Part shown: one piece after another, positions 47,080 to 56,864 of the stretch
Numbering within the stretch: position 1 is the first letter of the stretch
How the letters are laid out: each line of letters begins with the position of its first letter
Translations under genes and position numbers: made by a program
Assembly (NCBI GenBank): GCA_036677805.1
Contig: JAVBVS010000017.1
Location: forward strand, 1 to 64,000
Direction: 5' to 3'
DNA length: 64,000 bases
Origin: SIG78 sp036677805
GTDB lineage: Bacteria > Verrucomicrobiota > Lentisphaeria > Victivallales > Victivallaceae
The notes under the pieces: generated by a model
Told to the model about the DNA's origin: nothing
Seen by the model: only the letters and a program-made list of their open reading frames with translations
Database searches by the model: none

Positions 47080-48081
47080 ATGTACCGGCGTTCCGATTTC
47101 AATCAATGGCGCTTCGGCGCCAACTTCATCCCAAGCACCGCCGTCAACCAGCTGGAGATGTGGCAGCCGGAAACCTTCGATCCGGCCACGATCGAGCGCG
47201 AACTGAGCTGGGGCGCATCGCTCGGCATGCGGGTCATGCGGGTTTATCTGCATGATCTGCTGTGGGTGCAGAATGCTTCCGGATTTCTCGAACGAATCGA
47301 GCAATATCTCGTAATTGCGGACCGTTTCGACATTCGCACCGTTTTCGTTTTTTTCGACGATTGCTGGAGCAATGAATTTGCGCTCGGCCCGCAGCCCCCG
47401 CCGCGGCCGGGCGTTCACAACTCCGGCTGGGTCCAGTCGCCCGGCCGCGGGGCCGCCGACAATCCGGCGGAGTGGGCCCGGCTTCAGGATTATGTTCAAG
47501 GCGTGATACGCCGTTTCAGCCACGATCGCCGGATTCTGGCCTGGGACCTCTACAACGAGCCCGGCAACGGCGCCGCCGGAACTCATGACCATCCGGCGGA
47601 ATGCCGCGGCTCCCGTTCCAAAGCGCTGCTCAACGCGGTTTTCGACTGGGCGTCGATGACCCGCTGCATCCAGCCGGTGACGGTCGGGGTCTGGAGTCTG
47701 GATGCACCGTTTGACGAACTCAACCGCATTGCCCTCGACCGTTCGGAAGTGATCAGTTTCCACTGTTATGCTCCGCCGGGAGAATTGCGGGAACGGATCA
47801 ACTTCCTGCGCTTTCTGGCCGACGGCCGTCCGCTGCTCTGCACTGAATACATGGCCCGGAAACGCGGCTCCACCTTTCAGGATTGCCTGCCGCTGCTGAA
47901 AGCCCATGATGTCACCGCGATCCATTGGGGACTGGTGGCCGGAAAAACCAATACCATTTATCCCTGGAATTGGGATTGCCGGCAAGGCGAACCCGAACAA
48001 TGGTTCCACGACGTATTCCGTCCCGACGGAAAACTTTTGTATGAGGAAGAACGAAAAGCGTTCCAGACGGTCAATATCTAA
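47080..48081 (+). CDS. GH5-like glycoside hydrolase (cellulase/mannanase type), cytoplasmic
   Basis: 333 residues from the ATG at 47080; a TTG 9 bp up is an alternative behind AAAGGGG. TIM-barrel features: MRVMRVYLHDLLW, IRTVFVFFDDCWSNE, the acid/base motif RILAWDLYNEPGNG (Asn-Glu) after strand 4, and the likely nucleophile in RPLLCTEYMARKRGS. Both catalytic Glu residues fit clan GH-A. No signal peptide. First gene of a plus-strand locus with a pseudopilin and a LamG/GH42-like protein. Confidence 0.8.
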   Translation: MYRRSDFNQWRFGANFIPSTAVNQLEMWQPETFDPATIERELSWGASLGMRVMRVYLHDLLWVQNASGFLERIEQYLVIADRFDIRTVFVFFDDCWSNEFALGPQPPPRPGVHNSGWVQSPGRGAADNPAEWARLQDYVQGVIRRFSHDRRILAWDLYNEPGNGAAGTHDHPAECRGSRSKALLNAVFDWASMTRCIQPVTVGVWSLDAPFDELNRIALDRSEVISFHCYAPPGELRERINFLRFLADGRPLLCTEYMARKRGSTFQDCLPLLKAHDVTAIHWGLVAGKTNTIYPWNWDCRQGEPEQWFHDVFRPDGKLLYEEERKAFQTVNI

Positions 48082-48098
48082 CAGGAAAGGTTTTCAAG

Positions 48099-48770
48099 AT
48101 GAAAAAGCAACGTTTTACCCTCATTGAGCTCCTCTTTGTGATCGCCATCATCGCGATTCTGGCCGCCATGCTGCTGCCGGCGTTGTCGGCGGCGCGGGCG
48201 AGAGCGCGGGCGGCAACCTGCGTCAGCAACCTGAAAATGGTCGGCACCGGCATGTTGATGTACAACAATGACAATGAATACTATCCCGATAACGTCGGTC
48301 TGGTCATCATGGTTCCGTTCCGCTATTACACCCTGGTCGGCGGCGGAGCCACCACCGGCAATCTCGCGGTTTATCTGCGTCCCTATCTGGACACCGACAT
48401 CGCCCCCAACCAGTACACCAAGGTTTCGCAGCGCTATAACGAAATGTGGCGCTGTCCCGGCAATACCGTCCCGGACACCGAAACCAATCCCGCCTACTAC
48501 ATCGCCAACAACCGTCAGATCAACAGCACGGTCGACAGCGTCATCTGGCGCGGACCGTTCGGCCAAGGCGGAGTCAAGCCGTGGAGCGTCAGCGAACTGG
48601 AAAAAAATCTGCCGCCGGCGAGCTGCTGGCTGATGGAAGATATCGACAAATACAATGTCTCCTGGCAGGCGCCTCAAAACACATGGCAGCCGGCACACAA
48701 CCAAGGCCGGAACGTCCTCTATGCCGACGGACACGTCGACTGGGTGAAGGCCACCAGCAATTATCCGTAA
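48099..48770 (+). CDS. H-x9-DG pseudopilin-like protein (DUF1559 type)
   Basis: 223 residues behind AGGAAAGG. MKKQRFTLIELLFVIAII is the prepilin signal, with Arg before FTLIE; the helix continues to LPALSAARARARAATCVSNL. The end HNQGRNVLYADG fits H-x9-DG. It lies between the GH5-like and LamG/GH42-like genes, 17 bp and 30 bp away. Confidence 0.87.
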   Translation: MKKQRFTLIELLFVIAIIAILAAMLLPALSAARARARAATCVSNLKMVGTGMLMYNNDNEYYPDNVGLVIMVPFRYYTLVGGGATTGNLAVYLRPYLDTDIAPNQYTKVSQRYNEMWRCPGNTVPDTETNPAYYIANNRQINSTVDSVIWRGPFGQGGVKPWSVSELEKNLPPASCWLMEDIDKYNVSWQAPQNTWQPAHNQGRNVLYADGHVDWVKATSNYP

Positions 48771-48800
48771 AAACCTCTGCTTACTCCCGGAGTTGAATTC

Positions 48801-51725
48801 ATGAAAATATTTTTATTGCTGGCCGCCGTCATCGCCGGTGGAATCGGCCGGAGCGCATCCGGAGCGGATATCATATCCTATCCGTTGGAAAAGTTCGAAA
48901 ATCCGATCAAAAATCAAGGTTCCGCCGCCGGATTCGACGCCACGCCGTTTCTGCTCTATCCCGAAAATTTCATCCCGGCGGTCTCCGGCAACGGAATGCG
49001 CCTATTCGGTATGGCCGATGGATTGACTGTGACGCTGCCGACGGGTCCGGCCGCCGGAGTCAGTACGGTTTCGCTCTGGTTCCGGCCCGAACGCCTGTGC
49101 GAACGCATGACCTTGGCAAGTTTTTTCATCGCCGATGAACAGCTGCTGGCGCTCAAGATCGAGCGCGGGCGGTTGAATGTATTGGATTGGAGCGATCCCA
49201 AGCAACGCCATACCGAAGCCTGCGGCCCCGAACTTGAACTCAATGCCTGGCATCATGTGATCTGGGCCATGGACGGCTCCCGGTGGACCATATGGCTCGA
49301 CGGCAAAAAGGTCTGCACCTTCGACTCCGCGGCTACGCCCGGCAGCATGAAAGCCAAAACACTTCACCTCGGCAATGATTTCCATCCCGCAGTCCACCAA
49401 CGCGACCGTTTCGTCGGCACCCTCGATGAATTCCGCTGGAGCGACGCCGTCCCGGATGAAGCGGCGATCACACGCGAAGCCGCCCGAATCGCTCAGGCCG
49501 CGCCCCTTGCTCCGCCGGTTCCGGCGGCGGCCACGGCGATCAAGTCTTCGGAGAAACCCATTGACGCCCGTTTCGATGTCGCCACCCAGAGCTTTGTCTT
49601 CAACGGCGTCAAGGAACCCGTCATGATCTATGCCGGCGGCGGCTTCCTGCCTTCGGCCGGATATGCCTTCGACACCGCCGACGAGGCGGCGCTGGCAGGC
49701 ATGAATGTCTTCCGGACCACTCCCGAAGGAGGACGCGATTTCTGCGGCGGCAACTGGTGGTACGGCGACGACCGGTACGATTTTTCCATCGTCGACCGCA
49801 ATCTCGATCTCCTCTTCCGGCAGAATCCCAATGCCAAAATCCTGTTGGCATTGCCCGCCTCCCCGCCCGCCTGGTGGGGGTACCAATACCCGGAAGAGCA
49901 GTGTTGCGACTCCACCGGACGCATCCGACATGATTATTACGCCAGTCACTCCTACAGTTCGCAAAAATGGCTCGCCGATCTCGAAAAGGCCTGGACGGCA
50001 TTTTTTGAACATATCCGGACCACCCCGTATTACAACCGCATCATCGGCTACGTCCCGATCTCCGGCCGTTACGGCGAATGTCTCCGCGCCGGGTACAACA
50101 GTCAGCTCTATGGCAAGGAAATGGTCGATTATAGCAAGCCGGAGCTCCTTGCTTTCCGAAATTGGCTGAAACAGCGCTACGGCACCATTGCCAAAATGCG
50201 CCAGGCCTACCGCGACGGCAAAGTTCCCGACCGTTTCGACGACATCGCCTTGCCGACGCCCGCCGAGCACACCCGGCCCGACAGCTGTTATTTCCCCGAC
50301 CCGGTGACCGACCGGGCCGTAATCGATTATCGGATTTTCGTCAACGACCAGTCGGCCACGGCAGTCTGCGCCTTTACTGCGACGCTCCGCAAACTGGCCG
50401 GGCCGGACAAGATCATCGGCCTTTATTACGGTTATGTGCTGGAAGACGCGCTCGGGCACGGCCGCGCGTGGGCCAGCGACTCAGGCCACATGGCGCCCGG
50501 CAAAGTATTGAACGATGCGCCGATCGACTTTCTGGCCGGTCCGGTCGGCTATCACCAGCGCGAATTGGGCAGCGTCGGTCCCTGCATGGGCGCGGCGGCC
50601 TCGGTGGAATTGCACAACAAATTGTGGCTTGACGAAGCCGACATCCGGACCTCGCTCAACGGGCGCAAGGCCGAATACAGCGGAGCGGCCGATCTCGCCG
50701 AATCGCTGGCGGTTTTGTGGCGGACCTTCGGCAATACCCTGGTCAACCGCGCCGGACTGTGGTGGTTTCCGATTGCCGGCGGCCAAAGTTACAGCGATCC
50801 GGCCATCTGGCGCGATTTCGGCAAAATGTATCAGGAAATGCGGAAAACCGCGGAAATGCGTCCCGGCCGTGACCGCCGCCGGAGCATGGCGCTGATCGTC
50901 GATCCCATGAGCATCCATTTTCGACGTTACAGTCTGTACGATCCGCTGCTCGGCAATCTGCTGACGTCGTCGCGCGATGTCTTTGCCAAGGCCGGGGTTG
51001 AATCAGACTATTATCTCATCGACGACATTGAACGGATTCCCGATGATTATCCGGTCTACATTTTCCTGAACAGTTTCTATCTGAATGACGCGCAACGCGC
51101 CGTAATCGCCCGGCGTTTCAAAAAAGACCACAAACTGCTGGTCTGGACCTACGGCGCCGGTTACTTCCGCAACGCCGCCCCCGGCGACCGCTTGAGCGTG
51201 TCGCCGGCCAATATCGCCGATCTGACCGGCATCAAAGTCGAATGGTTGACCCGACTGGCCGAGCTGAAGGCCGCCCCCGCCGCCGGCGGACCGATCGCAG
51301 TTCCGGCTCTGAGCATCAAGGGAAAATACAATCCGGCATTTTTCATCACCGATTCGGAAGCGCAGATTCTGGCCGCGTTCACCGGCGATCCGCAACTCGA
51401 GGGCAAAGGCGCGGTAGCGTTCAAAACCATGAATTCGTGGCGTTCGGTCTATCTCGGCGTACCCGAATTCAACGTTGATCTGGTCCGCGGCCTGGCGCAA
51501 TTGGGCGGCGCCCATGTCTGGACCGATGCGGACAATGTCGTGGTCCGGCCCGGCAACGGCCATTTGCTGATCCACAGCGGCCATGACGACACCGTCAAGA
51601 TCACCCTGCCGCAACCGGCCGCCGCAGTGATCGACGTCGCCACCGGAGAAGTCGTCGCCCGCCAGAGTGCAATTGTCATGCTGCCGATCGGGAAAAACCG
51701 CACCCGCCTCTTGCGAATTCAGTAA
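48801..51725 (+). CDS. Secreted LamG-like / GH42-like beta-galactosidase-type protein
   Basis: 974 residues behind GGAG. A signal peptide (1-22) precedes a LamG/concanavalin-like domain at about 30-230 (VSTVSLWFRPERLCERMTLA, LNAWHHVIWAMDGSRWTIWL, FVGTLDEFRWSDAVPDEA). The barrel at 260-680 has ILLALPASPPAWWGYQYPEE and IIGYVPISGRYGECLRAG. A domain like the GH42 trimerisation fold follows (DVFAKAGVESDYYLIDDIER, IPDDYPVYIFLNSFYLND). The usual Asn-Glu acid/base pair was not identified with confidence. Likely a polysaccharide-acting surface or periplasmic enzyme. Confidence 0.72.
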   Translation: MKIFLLLAAVIAGGIGRSASGADIISYPLEKFENPIKNQGSAAGFDATPFLLYPENFIPAVSGNGMRLFGMADGLTVTLPTGPAAGVSTVSLWFRPERLCERMTLASFFIADEQLLALKIERGRLNVLDWSDPKQRHTEACGPELELNAWHHVIWAMDGSRWTIWLDGKKVCTFDSAATPGSMKAKTLHLGNDFHPAVHQRDRFVGTLDEFRWSDAVPDEAAITREAARIAQAAPLAPPVPAAATAIKSSEKPIDARFDVATQSFVFNGVKEPVMIYAGGGFLPSAGYAFDTADEAALAGMNVFRTTPEGGRDFCGGNWWYGDDRYDFSIVDRNLDLLFRQNPNAKILLALPASPPAWWGYQYPEEQCCDSTGRIRHDYYASHSYSSQKWLADLEKAWTAFFEHIRTTPYYNRIIGYVPISGRYGECLRAGYNSQLYGKEMVDYSKPELLAFRNWLKQRYGTIAKMRQAYRDGKVPDRFDDIALPTPAEHTRPDSCYFPDPVTDRAVIDYRIFVNDQSATAVCAFTATLRKLAGPDKIIGLYYGYVLEDALGHGRAWASDSGHMAPGKVLNDAPIDFLAGPVGYHQRELGSVGPCMGAAASVELHNKLWLDEADIRTSLNGRKAEYSGAADLAESLAVLWRTFGNTLVNRAGLWWFPIAGGQSYSDPAIWRDFGKMYQEMRKTAEMRPGRDRRRSMALIVDPMSIHFRRYSLYDPLLGNLLTSSRDVFAKAGVESDYYLIDDIERIPDDYPVYIFLNSFYLNDAQRAVIARRFKKDHKLLVWTYGAGYFRNAAPGDRLSVSPANIADLTGIKVEWLTRLAELKAAPAAGGPIAVPALSIKGKYNPAFFITDSEAQILAAFTGDPQLEGKGAVAFKTMNSWRSVYLGVPEFNVDLVRGLAQLGGAHVWTDADNVVVRPGNGHLLIHSGHDDTVKITLPQPAAAVIDVATGEVVARQSAIVMLPIGKNRTRLLRIQ

Positions 51726-51764
51726 CCCGGCAATTTTTATTCGATAAATTCAGTTTTTCTGAAG

Positions 51765-51806
51765 TTGACAACACCGGAGGATACGACTATAGTATCCTCC
51801 GGTGTT
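51765..51806 (+). promoter_or_regulatory. Strong promoter overlapped by a 15-bp-arm perfect palindrome
   Basis: TTGACA (51765-51770) and TATAGT (51788-51793) are 17 bp apart. AACACCGGAGGATAC (51770-51784), loop GACTATA, GTATCCTCCGGTGTT (51792-51806) is perfect. The dyad covers the spacer, the -10 box and the start region of the promoter for the gene at 51852. No T tract follows, so it is unlikely to be a simple terminator. Confidence 0.7.
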
Positions 51807-51851
51807 ATGTTTGTCCGGCAGCTATCGTACTGAATTTCACCAGGAGATTTT

Positions 51852-53558
51852 ATGGACACATTGAGTCGGCTGAAACGCTTTCGCCCGGCGCTCGCGCCCG
51901 AGTTGCTTTTGCAGAACGATTTCTTCACCCTCTATCCGCCGGACGGCGGCGGCGGGTTCATCATGCTTCAGGAACTCGGTTCAGTGGAGGATGCCGCCAT
52001 CGCCCGCCATATCATGGCGGAAGACGGTCTCGCCGATTTCGGAACGCTGCCCGAACTCGATTATCATAAATTTGAATTCTGGACCACCATCGAACGCGGC
52101 TGCTGGCTCAACCGGCTCTATTTCACAGCGCCGCTGGCGCGCGTCGCCCGGCTGAACAACGACCGCAAGCTCGCCCGTCTTGTCCTCGACACCATTTTGT
52201 ACTTCCATCGCACCCAGCAGCCGCCCGCCGACGCCGTCGCCGCGCAGGAGCTGGAAAAGGAAATCACCCGGCGGCGCAATGTCGAATACAATCAGGGCAT
52301 CGGCGACCGTTCGCGGCCCGTCCCCTATCAATGGTATGACTTCCAGCCCGCGGGCCGGATCGTAAACGTGCTCCACGCTCTCTGGTTCCTGAGCGAGCTC
52401 GACTGCATCACCGAAGCCGAAGCCGAAGAGCTGACCGCAATGATTGACGGCCACGCCCGGATCATCGACTGGCAGGAGGCGGTATTGCCCGCCAAGCCGG
52501 GCAATCATCAGGCGCTGCGCGGACTGGCGCTGCTCTATGCCGGCGGTTTTCTCGACAACCGGCAATATCTGGAGACCGGCATCCGGCTCGCCGACTATCA
52601 CATCCAGAATGACTTCTGTTCCGACGGCCTCCTCCATGAAGCAAGTCCGACCTATCACTGTTTCGAAACCTGGATCGCCCGCGACTGCTGCTATCTGGCC
52701 AGACTGTACGATTTTCCGCTCCAGCCGGCCTCGTTCGCCATGTTGTCCCAAGCCGCCGCGGCCGCCGCGATGATCTGCCGCCCCGACGGCCGCGCGGTAG
52801 TCCTCAATGACGGCTGCAATCTGACGCTGGCGACCTTTCTTCGGACGCTTCCCCGGACAGCGGAAGCCATAGCGGAGCACATGCTGCTGCCGGTCAACCG
52901 GATCGCCACCTGGCGCAATGCAGCGTGGTTTCTGTTGTTCGACGCCTCGCCCTTTACCGGGCAGTTCAGCCATTACCACTCCGGCAAAAATGCGCCGACA
53001 CTCTGGTATCGCGGGCTGCCGTTTCTGGTCGACTCCGGCTGCTGCAATTACGATTTGCCCGATTTCGCCGGATGGTTCAAGCACAGCTTCGCCCACTCGT
53101 CGCTGCTGGTCGACGGCCAGTCCGACGGCACGTTGCGCGGCACCTATGAATGGCTCGCGTATGCCGAAACCAGGCTTTCCGACTGGCAGGACGGCGTTTT
53201 GACCGGAGCGCTGAAAAGTGCCGTCCCCGCCTGGCATGGGGTCGAATGGCAGCGTACGCTCCGGACCGCGGCCGACGGCATCACGCTTGAAGACCGGGTG
53301 ACTGCCGGAAAGATGCACGATTACGAATTTTTCTTCGTGCTCCATCCCGATGTGACGGTAAAATTGGAAGAACACAAGGCCGTTCTGAGCAACAGTCAGG
53401 TCAAACTGCATCTGCGGTTCGATTCGGCGACCCCGGTCAAGCTGAATATTCTGCCGGGTAAATATTGCGACGGCGCCGAAATCCGCGAGTCGCGCCGCAT
53501 CCGCGTCGCGGTGAACGGCACCAATGTCGAATTGACGACCACCGTCAAACCGGTCTGA
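51852..53558 (+). CDS. Heparinase II/III-family-like polysaccharide lyase, cytoplasmic
   Basis: 568 residues behind AGGAG. An (alpha/alpha) toroid N-terminal half includes ALRGLALLYAGGFLDNRQYL, CSDGLLHEASPTYHCFETWI and ARDCCYLARLYDF. The beta-sandwich end starts with FTGQFSHYHSGKNAPTLWY, then FLVDSGCCNYDLPDFAGWF and FAHSSLLVDGQSDG, the order of Tyr/His residues seen in heparinase II/III proteins. No signal peptide, so it would act on imported uronic-acid oligosaccharides. It has its own regulated promoter. Confidence 0.8.
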   Translation: MDTLSRLKRFRPALAPELLLQNDFFTLYPPDGGGGFIMLQELGSVEDAAIARHIMAEDGLADFGTLPELDYHKFEFWTTIERGCWLNRLYFTAPLARVARLNNDRKLARLVLDTILYFHRTQQPPADAVAAQELEKEITRRRNVEYNQGIGDRSRPVPYQWYDFQPAGRIVNVLHALWFLSELDCITEAEAEELTAMIDGHARIIDWQEAVLPAKPGNHQALRGLALLYAGGFLDNRQYLETGIRLADYHIQNDFCSDGLLHEASPTYHCFETWIARDCCYLARLYDFPLQPASFAMLSQAAAAAAMICRPDGRAVVLNDGCNLTLATFLRTLPRTAEAIAEHMLLPVNRIATWRNAAWFLLFDASPFTGQFSHYHSGKNAPTLWYRGLPFLVDSGCCNYDLPDFAGWFKHSFAHSSLLVDGQSDGTLRGTYEWLAYAETRLSDWQDGVLTGALKSAVPAWHGVEWQRTLRTAADGITLEDRVTAGKMHDYEFFFVLHPDVTVKLEEHKAVLSNSQVKLHLRFDSATPVKLNILPGKYCDGAEIRESRRIRVAVNGTNVELTTTVKPV

Positions 53559-53586
53559 TCCCGGTCCCGACGCATTGCCTCACCGC

Positions 53587-53611
53587 CTTCGCCCGGAAGA
53601 CTCCGGCGAAG
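53587..53611. terminator. Hairpin between convergent genes
   Basis: CTTCGCC (53587-53593) pairs with GGCGAAG (53605-53611), with further partial pairing inside. It lies between the stops at 53558 and 53624; the T tract is weak. Confidence 0.4.
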
Positions 53612-53623
53612 ACGGGAGAACAT

Positions 53624-54202
53624 TTATTGGCGCAAAGCTCTTGCGCCGTCAGCCGCGGCGGCGCTGAGCGGTTCGAGCCTGATATCAGCCACATAGAGTT
53701 CGCAGTCGTCGGCCCCTCTGGTCTGGATGGCAATTCCATAACGGCCCCTGGCGGTCGGAACCGCCTTGAAATCGACGGAAAACTTTTTCCAATCCGTATC
53801 GGACGGGAAAGCGGCCAGGCGGGAGGTCTGTTTCCAGCCTTCATTGTGCACGATCACCGCGCCGCCGTTCCGGGGCAGTTTGACCGTTTTAGCCAGAAGG
53901 CTCAAGCGGTAGAGCTCCCCCTCGGCCAGACTGCATGCGCCGGGTTGCCGGACCAGAGCCTCCCCGGTCAGCTTGAATGCCGGCCGGCCTCCGGGACCGC
54001 CGGACGCAAGGTACTCGACAGTGCCCTGGGCCGCCACCCAGTTTTTCGGAAAGTCGGCATCGTCGACTTTTTCCACCATCTTGAAGTCGCCGTTATGGAT
54101 CACACTGGGGCCGGTCGGAACCGGGGCGGCTGTATCTCCGGCCATCACCCGGCAAACCCCGGCCGTCCATGCCGCCAGCAGCGCGCATTTCAGAAAACGC
54201 AT
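53624..54202 (-). CDS. Small secreted carbohydrate-binding-module-like protein
   Basis: 192 residues from the ATG at 54200-54202 behind GGGAGGG. The signal peptide MRFLKCALLAAWTAGVCRVMA is followed by a beta-sandwich: VIHNGDFKMVEKVDDADFPK, ACSLAEGELYRLSLLAKTV and DDCELYVADIRLEPLSA. Overall plan like the protein at 45294-45818 (signal plus one CBM4/9-like module) but low sequence identity. No enzyme domain. Confidence 0.6.
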   Translation of the reverse strand: MRFLKCALLAAWTAGVCRVMAGDTAAPVPTGPSVIHNGDFKMVEKVDDADFPKNWVAAQGTVEYLASGGPGGRPAFKLTGEALVRQPGACSLAEGELYRLSLLAKTVKLPRNGGAVIVHNEGWKQTSRLAAFPSDTDWKKFSVDFKAVPTARGRYGIAIQTRGADDCELYVADIRLEPLSAAAADGARALRQ

Positions 54203-54300
54203 GAAAAACCATCCCTCCCTGATCAGGCAGTACCATGCATATCGGATCGCCCCTGAAATCAATTCTTTCCGGCTTCAGATTATCCTCAAAATACACCCGG

Positions 54301-54870
54301 CTACCGCACCGGAAGAGTGCTCCCGCCAGCCAGATACTTCCACATGGGAGCGGCCATCAAGGCCTGAACGATTTCGCCGCGGGCCAGGAGTCCCGTCACC
54401 TCGCCTGGCGTGAGCACGCAGGCGCGGAGACTTTCGGTGGCGTCGAGGTGCGGCTCGGCCATCGGCACCACGCCGCGAGCCAGAAAAGTATGGGTGAGAT
54501 TGCTGTGGGTGGCCGGATTGGCCGAAAGCACCATGAATTCCCGCCAGTCGCCGCCGCCGTAGCCGGTTTCCTCCAGCAGTTCGCGCCGGGCCGCATCGAG
54601 CACGGAAGCATCGCTCGCTTCACAAACCCCGGCGGGCAATTCAAACGCCGCCTGCCCCAGCGCATGGCGGTATTGATGCACCATCACCCAATTGCCTTCC
54701 GGGGTGATGGCGATCACGTTGACCCATTCGGGATATTCCAGCACATAATATTCCGGCACCCGGTTGCCGTTGGGCAATTCCAGCGATTCGCGGCGTACCG
54801 TAAGCCACGGCGCGCGATGCAGATACTCGCTGGTAAGCACCTTCCAGCCGTCTTTTTTCGCCGGTTTCAT
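54301..54870 (-). CDS. Nudix hydrolase, ADP-ribose-pyrophosphatase-like
   Basis: 189 residues. Nudix helix: PAGVCEASDASVLDAARREL continuing into LEETGYGG, matching G-x5-(E/D)-x7-RE-x2-EE-xG, with Asp where Glu is usual at the first acidic position. The upstream EYYVLEYPEWVNVIAITPEG and HQYRHALGQAAFELPAGV are typical of the ADP-sugar branch. It cleaves nucleoside-diphosphate-linked compounds. It lies 22 bp after the Pit transporter gene, in the same direction. Confidence 0.85.
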   Translation of the reverse strand: MKPAKKDGWKVLTSEYLHRAPWLTVRRESLELPNGNRVPEYYVLEYPEWVNVIAITPEGNWVMVHQYRHALGQAAFELPAGVCEASDASVLDAARRELLEETGYGGGDWREFMVLSANPATHSNLTHTFLARGVVPMAEPHLDATESLRACVLTPGEVTGLLARGEIVQALMAAPMWKYLAGGSTLPVR

Positions 54871-54892
54871 GATGCCTTCCCCTTCCTCCCGC

Positions 54893-55945
54893 TCAAACCC
54901 GATACAGCCAATGGATCAGATAATAAGTCAAGGCCGAACAGAGCGCGGTCAGCGGCACGGTCATGAACCACGCCAGCACAATCCGCCGCGCCGTCCCCCA
55001 GCGCACCCCGCGCGCGCCTTCCACCGAGCCGACGCCCATGATCGAACCCGCGATCACATGCGTGGTCGATACCGGAATCCCCAGATGGGCGGTCCCCATC
55101 AGCACCAGCGCGGCCGAGGATTCGGCGCAGAACCCCTCGGTGGGGCGAATTTTGGTGATGCCGGTTCCCATCGTCTTGACGATGCGCCAGCCGCCCATCA
55201 TGGTGCCGAGACCGATCACGGCGTAACACGAAAACGCCACCCAGCCGGGAATGTCCAGCGTCTCCCGGACCCCGCCGCAGACCAGCGCCAGCGAAATCAC
55301 CCCCATCATCTTCTGGGCGTCGTTGGTGCCGTGGCCGAGGCTGTACCAGGAGGCGGAGATCAACTGGAGATAACGGAACACATGATTGGCGTTCATATGC
55401 GACATTTTCCGGAAGAGATTGAGAATGATCACGGTGAAGATCATCGCTCCGATCATCCCCAGCAGCGGGGCAATGGCGATGAAGGCGATCACCGGCAGGA
55501 TGCCGGTGGAGACCAGCTTGCCGTTTTCAATCGCCAGATGGCCGAAAATCACGATCTCCGGTCCCGCCGCCGCCAGACCGGAGCCGAGCAATCCGCCGAT
55601 GATCGCATGGCTGCTGGAGGTCGGCAGTCCGAAAATCCAGGTGAGGATGTTCCACCCCACCGCCCCGATCAGCGCCGCCAGCAGCACCACCATCTTGCCG
55701 TCCGGCGTGGCCACCATCTCCATATGGATGATGCCGGAGCTGACCATTTTGGCAATGGCGTGCCCGAACGCGAAATAGCCGACGAAATTGGCCAGTCCGG
55801 CCAATGTGACCGCCTGAAGCGGGGTCAGGGTCCGGGTCACCACCACCGTGGCGATGGCGTTGGCCGCGTCGTGAAAACCGTTGAGAAAGTCGAACAGCAG
55901 CGCCAGCGCCACCACCAGAACCAGCAGAATCATCAGCGAAGTCAT
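54893..55945 (-). CDS. pit: Low-affinity inorganic phosphate transporter, Pit family
   Basis: 350 residues with about ten membrane segments. The two PiT signature halves are present: DFLNGFHDAANAIATVVVTR near the start and LGHGTNDAQKMMGVISLAL in the second half. It imports phosphate (often metal-phosphate) using the proton gradient. It lies 19 bp after the DUF47 gene, the usual arrangement. Confidence 0.93.
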   Translation of the reverse strand: MTSLMILLVLVVALALLFDFLNGFHDAANAIATVVVTRTLTPLQAVTLAGLANFVGYFAFGHAIAKMVSSGIIHMEMVATPDGKMVVLLAALIGAVGWNILTWIFGLPTSSSHAIIGGLLGSGLAAAGPEIVIFGHLAIENGKLVSTGILPVIAFIAIAPLLGMIGAMIFTVIILNLFRKMSHMNANHVFRYLQLISASWYSLGHGTNDAQKMMGVISLALVCGGVRETLDIPGWVAFSCYAVIGLGTMMGGWRIVKTMGTGITKIRPTEGFCAESSAALVLMGTAHLGIPVSTTHVIAGSIMGVGSVEGARGVRWGTARRIVLAWFMTVPLTALCSALTYYLIHWLYRV

Positions 55946-55964
55946 AGTTGGTCTCCGCCGCGGT

Positions 55965-56615
55965 TTAACCGTTTTTAATCTTGATGCCGCGCACCAGCTT
56001 GCCGATGTCGTCGAGCTGGTCGATTGCGGCCTCCAGCGACTCGTACACCTCTTTGAGCCGCACCATTTCCACCGTCAGCACCGTATCCTTGCGGCAGAAG
56101 AGCTCCGCCATGCTGACATTGAAGAGTTCGTCGGCCTGATTTTCCAGTTTGTGCATCTGCTCGACCTTCTTGCGCACTTTCTGCCGGGTGCGCAGATCGC
56201 CGACGACCTCCTGCTGCAGTTTGGCGATGGAGACCATGATGCCGCAGAACTGGCAGACACTGGTGGGAAGCTTGCGGATGCGATAGGTTTCGAATTTGCG
56301 GGCGAGGTCTTTGAGCTCATCCAGCGGTTTTTCCAGATTGACCGACAAGGTATGGATATCCTCGCGGTCAAGCGGAGTGATGAAACAGCGGCTGAGTTCT
56401 TCGATGATGGTCATTTCGACCTCATCGCCCTTGGCTTCATAGTCCTTGATGGCGTAAATCCGCTTCTTGCGCTCGTCTTCGGACAGATTTTCGATCCGGA
56501 TCACCAGATCGTGAAAAGTGACGCAAGAACTGTGCACATAGCCGCTCAACTGTTCGAGGAAATCAAAAAACTTCGTTTCGCGCGGCAACAACAGGTCCAG
56601 CAGGTTAAAACCCAT
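55965..56615 (-). CDS. DUF47/PhoU-like protein, Pit accessory
   Basis: 216 residues, helical. Family blocks FFDFLEQLSGYVHSSCVTFH, YEAKGDEVEMTIIEELSRCF and ITPLDREDIHTLSVNLEKP are seen; ITPLDREDI is the DUF47 signature. Members sit beside pit genes and adjust phosphate uptake. Probably co-transcribed with pit and the Nudix gene. Confidence 0.92.
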   Translation of the reverse strand: MGFNLLDLLLPRETKFFDFLEQLSGYVHSSCVTFHDLVIRIENLSEDERKKRIYAIKDYEAKGDEVEMTIIEELSRCFITPLDREDIHTLSVNLEKPLDELKDLARKFETYRIRKLPTSVCQFCGIMVSIAKLQQEVVGDLRTRQKVRKKVEQMHKLENQADELFNVSMAELFCRKDTVLTVEMVRLKEVYESLEAAIDQLDDIGKLVRGIKIKNG

Positions 56616-56864
56616 ATTTTTCTCCAGGCTGAATGATCCGGCTCAAGACCGCAACGAACGACGCATGCGGACGAAACGATTTTCAAACGAAATCGACACA
56701 CCGAATAAACAGCCTATGAATATAACCGGAAATTGTCAAAAAATCAAATTGCGATAGCTTCATTCGGCAAGAAATTTCGATTTTTTCCGGCTGATGCCGT
56801 GCGATACCGCCTTTGACTGCAAATACCGGCGTCCAAGTCAGGAAAACGGAAGGGCAGACGGAAA

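Noticed and set aside
46885..48009. N-terminal extension of the AraC frame to 664 residues
   Set aside because: It runs antisense through the GH5-like gene; a well-placed start with GGAGGTGG exists at 46884.
51770..51806. Reading the palindrome as a terminator of the gene ending at 51725
   Set aside because: No T tract follows, and consensus -35/-10 boxes at 17 bp coincide with it.
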